Assembly (NCBI RefSeq): GCF_024713975.1
Contig: NC_091099.1
Location: forward strand, 5,520,501 to 5,584,500
Reading direction: 5' to 3'
DNA: 64,000 bases
Origin: Paralichthys olivaceus
Taxonomy: Eukaryota; Chordata; Actinopteri; Pleuronectiformes; Paralichthyidae
Shown: one piece after another, positions 60,446 to 64,000 of the stretch
Position numbering within the stretch: position 1 is the stretch's first letter
Layout of the letters: each line of letters starts with the position of its first letter
Notes under the pieces: model-generated
Seen by the model: the letters and a program-made list of their open reading frames with translations, nothing else
Databases searched by the model: none
What the model was told of the DNA's origin: nothing
Position numbers and translations under genes: made by a program

Positions 60446-61127
60446 TATATTTATTCAAAAATGTGTTACTTGTTTGATTTATTCATTGGCACACTTCATT
60501 AAAAACCCTGGCAAAAAAACTATACAGTGAAAAACATTGGCAATAAATATGTTGCAGCTTTTCTAACCACAACAAATTACACAATCTATTTGTGTCTCTA
60601 CATCCATCTATACCTGAAAAGATAGATCATCATAGCATCAAAGCAAACCAGTTGGATAATTCACTCAACACTTTGTCGATGCTGATTCACTGTCGAGCAT
60701 ATTTTCCATTCAGCTTCAATATCACCAAGGAGGAGGAGGAGGACAAGTCGGAAACATTGACAAGTGACATGGTGATCGTAGATGGCGGCAGATTTTTTTA
60801 GACCAGCTGTGATTGTAATATTTTTACACTTAGCAGGAAAAGGCAAAACAAAAATTAAGACGAAACACAAATAATTGGGTTGACAAATTGTTCCACTGCC
60901 ACAGTATCTGTGCTCAGTGTTCGTCATGGATTAAAAATACTCTTCATTGACAAAAGGTGGTTACAACACATTTTTCCTTGAATTTGCAATAGTACGACAC
61001 ACTGTGGGTTTAAGTTTAACCAACGCATCTGCAGTTAATCCAGGAGCTGTGCACAGGGTTTTTAAGAAAGAACAGAAAAATCCAGTCTTGTTTTTTTGAT
61101 AATATCACAATTTCTGCAGTCTTGAAT
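60446..61127 (-). terminator. Probable 3' UTR and polyadenylation signal of the DHFR-like gene
   Basis: Minus-strand AATAAA occurs at about 60451-60446 and again near 60481. There is no other gene before the stop codon at 61128. The frame at 60592-60801 is inside this region and looks like chance. Confidence 0.35.
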
Positions 61128-63414
61128 CTAAACGGCATCACCAATCGATTTCTTGAACACTTGGAATTTGTACTGAATGCCTTTCTCCTCCTGAATGTCA
61201 CTTGGTACATGAGGAAATCTTAAGTGGAGACAAAAAGGGGAAAAAAGGTTTTGTGAGTTTATTGGACGAAAACGTTAAGTAAGAATCTACCATTAATGGA
61301 CACACTCACTTATTCACTATTAAATGGAACAGATGTTATATTTATAGAAGTTCTCGTGGACACGGACAACTGGACTTGCTTGTTTTTCCTTGGAGATTTC
61401 TCTCATCAGGTATTAAACATCTGTACCTGTGTTGAGAGTTGTTCTGTGAAACATGCAGGTCATTGACACCCCCACCAGTTAGTGGATCATTGGGTCCTCT
61501 GAGTCAAGGTGTGTATGGCTGTTGATACCTGTAGGTTGTACACCCCACCTGCTATTGTTCGAGTCAGTAGGGTCATTTGATTTGAGGTGTGGTTGGGTAT
61601 TGGCTGTGTGTGGAGAGAATTGTGGATATTATCGTAAGTGGCTGAAAGCTTGTGTCTTAAACCACCTCTTCTGTTAAGTGATTGTTTTTCCAGGTTTACA
61701 AAGATGGCCTCTTTCACTCCCCTTCCTCAAAAGAGTGTCACTTGTTACTCCTCAAGTATAAGGGACACTATTTTGAGGATGGTTGTTTACATTTTTTGGA
61801 CAGAGGAGACAGAAACCTCTTGGATGAGACATCTTCAAGAAACACAAGCAAGTCCAGTTGCCTACATGTGGAGACAGCAGTAACATTGCTTTTCAAAACA
61901 ATGTCGCAGCAAACCAGTGAGGGTGGACGTCAGCAGATTCTTTTGAGCTGAGCTTCACAAGCACAGACAATGCAAAGTGCTGATGTTTGCTTTGTGACAA
62001 AGTAAAAATCACTCTCTCACAGGGCAGGAGTGTATAAAGACACACTATGATACAGTCTGTAGATGATATTAACACTTACCTTTCTTGTAGTTTGAACAGT
62101 CCTCTGTCAAACTCAGGGAAGAAGACGTCACACTCAAAGTCAGCCATGACATTCGTCAGATAAACCAAATCGCACCACGGGTGACTCAGCGCGTCCTGGT
62201 CAGAAAACAAGAAGAAACAGGTCACATTAGTGACAGCAGAGAAACCATTGTGCACACTTCCATGGTTCTACAGCACAAGAAGGAGAGAGTCTAAATCTAA
62301 GCTGCAAAGGAAACTCTCTACATGTTGATGGACATTTTCTTTTCAAAACCACTGCTGGTGTGAGACCATTTTAAAGATTTATCAGCATATGGTGATGTTG
62401 TTGGATTCTCCTATCTTAGTTATTCAGTGTTTCCGTTCTTAGCATTTTGCAGTGGGGGCTCCACTGACCACAAAAGATTGCACACAGCTCTCCACATGCA
62501 ATACTATTAATTTGAATAACAGGAAATTGAGTCAAATTGCAACACCCTGCCAAGTAGAGAAGAAAAAAGAAAATTAAGAAAGAAAAAAGGTTTATTTAAC
62601 AAGCTAACATTGGGTTTGATGGATTAAGTCACTAATGAATATCAAAACATTTTTTTCCTAGGGTCAGAGATCTGGCTAACTCAGCTATTCTTTGAATGCG
62701 CTGCTAGGGCCATTTTACCTTGTAGACCTGCATTCCACCAACAACCCAGATGGTCTCTATCAGGTCAGCGAGGGGGGGCTCTGAACACAAGCGGACAGCG
62801 CTCTCAAAGTCTTTGGACAGGTAGTGGGCGTTATCTGGAACTTTACTGTAAGACAACAAAGTTTAAGAACTTGATCATTAATTTCAATGGGAAAAACTTC
62901 AAACAAAACATTTAATATGTCAGAAAGTATGAAATTAATAGAAAAACTAAAAACATGTGAGATTGTCATCCGTGAGCTGAACATTTTAAAGTGTGAATGG
63001 ATTTCTGTGTTCATACGACTGAGTAGAAGCAATCTCTGAAGGAATTGTGGTGTGTTCACTGTTTTCTGCACAAGCTGAGCTGTGTAGTAGCCATGAATTC
63101 GTCATTGAAGTAGTATATCAAGAAAGAAAAAAATGGAAAGGCATAATAATACAAACTTTAGTGTGAGCAGTGGTGGAAGTTTCGGTGTGTTGTATTATGT
63201 AAGCCAGCTGAATGTCACAGAAAAAAGGCTGAAGCCAAAGAAACCATCTGGAACGCATTGCTTTGAGAAGTGATTGTGGAAAAATGTGGAAATAGCCGCA
63301 AGGTAAATGGATCTCTACCAAAGCTGAAAGTCAATATACACTGTCCTGAATCACCTGGAGATTTGAATTTCTTTACAGTTATTAGGAAAAGAAACAGGAC
63401 TTGGCTCTCTGTGT

Positions 63415-63452
<38 letters not shown>

Positions 63453-63751
63453 TACTTGTCTTTCTATAGTTTTGGGGGCTTACTTTGATTATGAGCATGG
63501 AATATAAGTCTTAACTATAGAGACAAGAATATGTGTGTAGTTGTGTTTGCAAACAAAACAGATGAGTTGTTAATCAGCTGTGTATGATCAGCTGAATGTG
63601 TGTGTGTGTGTGTGTGTGTGAGTGCTTTTGAGATAAATGACTTACTTCAGTTTGGTGCTCAACACCACATGTAGAGTATTAGCCAATGGGAACGTTGTTT
63701 CTGGGTGGGACAACCAGCACAGTTTACCCCAGACCATCATGTTCATCTTTC
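61128..63751 (-). CDS. dhfr-like: Dihydrofolate reductase-like protein, last four coding exons (5' part outside window)
   Basis: DHFR reduces dihydrofolate to tetrahydrofolate with NADPH in the cytosol. Coding exons 63751-63646, 62845-62719, 62195-62080 and 61218-61128 join in frame with GT-AG borders; the first has the 106-nt size of the matching DHFR exon. Alignment to human DHFR is clear: GKLCWLSHPE for GKKTWFSIPE, IWVVGGMQVYK for the NADPH motif VWIVGGSSVYK, FECDVFFPE for FESDTFFPE, and SDIQEEKGIQYKFQVF for the C-terminus. About 147 residues are seen; the catalytic N-terminus (about 44 residues) is beyond position 64000. Oddities: Thr56 is Cys, the folate-gripping Arg70 is Thr, and Arg77 is Thr (human numbering). 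So it is a divergent paralogue or a protein with changed substrate rather than ordinary dhfr. The exons are intact, which argues against a dead gene. Confidence 0.88.
61487..61810 (-). pseudogene. Penelope-like (GIY-YIG type) retroelement remnants, partly inverted
   Basis: Inside the intron between the last two DHFR-like exons. The minus frame reads VKEAIFVNLEKQSLNRRGGLRH... LSATYDNIHNSL, which I recall as the C-terminal part of GIY-YIG endonuclease-type teleost retroelements (consensus like VKEAIYV..E.PSLNRGGGLR..LS..YN). On the plus strand at about 61690-61820 another frame reads LLKYKGHYFEDGCLHFLDRGDR, which resembles the segment normally just before it (KGH.FED..VHIL.RE.RW). The two parts sit head to head on opposite strands, so the copy is rearranged and dead. 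Confidence 0.5.
63415..63454. repeat. (TA)n microsatellite in a DHFR-like intron
   Basis: About 40 bases of TA with one break near 63445. A (TG)n block follows at 63597-63620, about 25 bases from the donor of the 63751-63646 exon. Confidence 0.9.
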
Positions 63752-64000
63752 CTGAAATCAAAATAATTAAAAATATTAGATATTTCTCACGCGGCACAGC
63801 CTCCATGTCTCTGATGATGGTACATATTGTAGGACTGGTACTACAACTCCAGAAATAAGCATGGAAGATGAGGATAAAATGTTCTATAGTGGCCTATACG
63901 TGATTTAATATCATAAAACATATCAACACATTACAGCATGATACGTGACTCTACTTGAGGTGACAGTATGATGTGACATGATATTGATGCTGGGGAATAC
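63752..64000. other. Intron of the DHFR-like gene at the window edge
   Basis: Upstream of the acceptor (TTGATTTCAG at 63752). No exon is recognised here; the first coding exons must lie farther right. Confidence 0.6.

Noticed and set aside
60592..60801. 69-codon frame with an acidic run
   Set aside because: It lies in the presumed 3' UTR of the DHFR-like gene on the opposite strand and has no recognisable features.
1..64000. tRNA, rRNA genes, CRISPR arrays, known microRNAs
   Set aside because: I looked for cloverleaf-like B boxes, repeat-spacer arrays and familiar microRNA seeds in hairpins and found none I could support. A covariance-model scan would be needed to exclude them.

Overview
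This window looks like nuclear DNA of a ray-finned (teleost, probably percomorph) fish. Genes are split by GT-AG introns, non-coding DNA is extensive, (CA)n/(TG)n microsatellites are long and frequent, and there are many worn teleost-type transposable elements. Nothing prokaryotic (operons, CRISPR, ribosome binding sites) is present.

Five protein-coding genes can be supported. (1) ETFBKMT, the mitochondrial ETF-beta lysine methyltransferase, lies on the minus strand in three coding exons (2345-5455). (2) A CHST1-like Golgi carbohydrate 6-O-sulfotransferase lies on the minus strand in two coding exons (32582-35540), with a probable non-coding first exon near 40.0-40.3 kb. (3) An unnamed four-Ig-domain type I membrane protein of 544 residues is encoded by one uninterrupted minus-strand exon (49928-51562). 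(4) MTERF2, a mitochondrial mTERF-family protein, is on the plus strand (56084-57211). (5) The last four coding exons of a divergent dihydrofolate reductase-like gene are on the minus strand (61128-63751); its first exons lie beyond the right edge.

Layout: 0-1.7 kb is a retroelement graveyard (integrase remnant, LTR-like sequence, and a solo LTR with a 4-bp target duplication). 2.2-5.5 kb holds ETFBKMT. 7-13.7 kb holds a second LTR type, two more copies of the first LTR family, and a LINE fragment. 13.7-32 kb is a gene-poor stretch with scattered repeats, a few possible conserved non-coding blocks and one odd TATA/GT-AG/AATAAA arrangement near 14.6-15.0 kb. 32.5-40.4 kb is the CHST1-like gene, whose probable promoter region is unusually rich in CA/TG arrays. 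40-49.9 kb is gene-poor and contains a perfect hairpin and a Tc1-type transposase remnant. 49.9-51.6 kb is the Ig-family gene. 55-57.3 kb is MTERF2. 61-63.8 kb is the DHFR-like gene, which hosts a Penelope-like (GIY-YIG type) remnant in an intron.

The genes do not form an obvious pathway. Two (ETFBKMT, MTERF2) act in mitochondria, one in Golgi glycan sulfation, one at the cell surface, and one belongs to the folate reductase fold. The most interesting points are the DHFR-like protein, which appears to lack the folate-binding arginine; the intronless four-Ig receptor-like gene; and the intron that splits the CHST1-like coding region. All identifications come from reading the sequence and from memory of the families; no database search was run.
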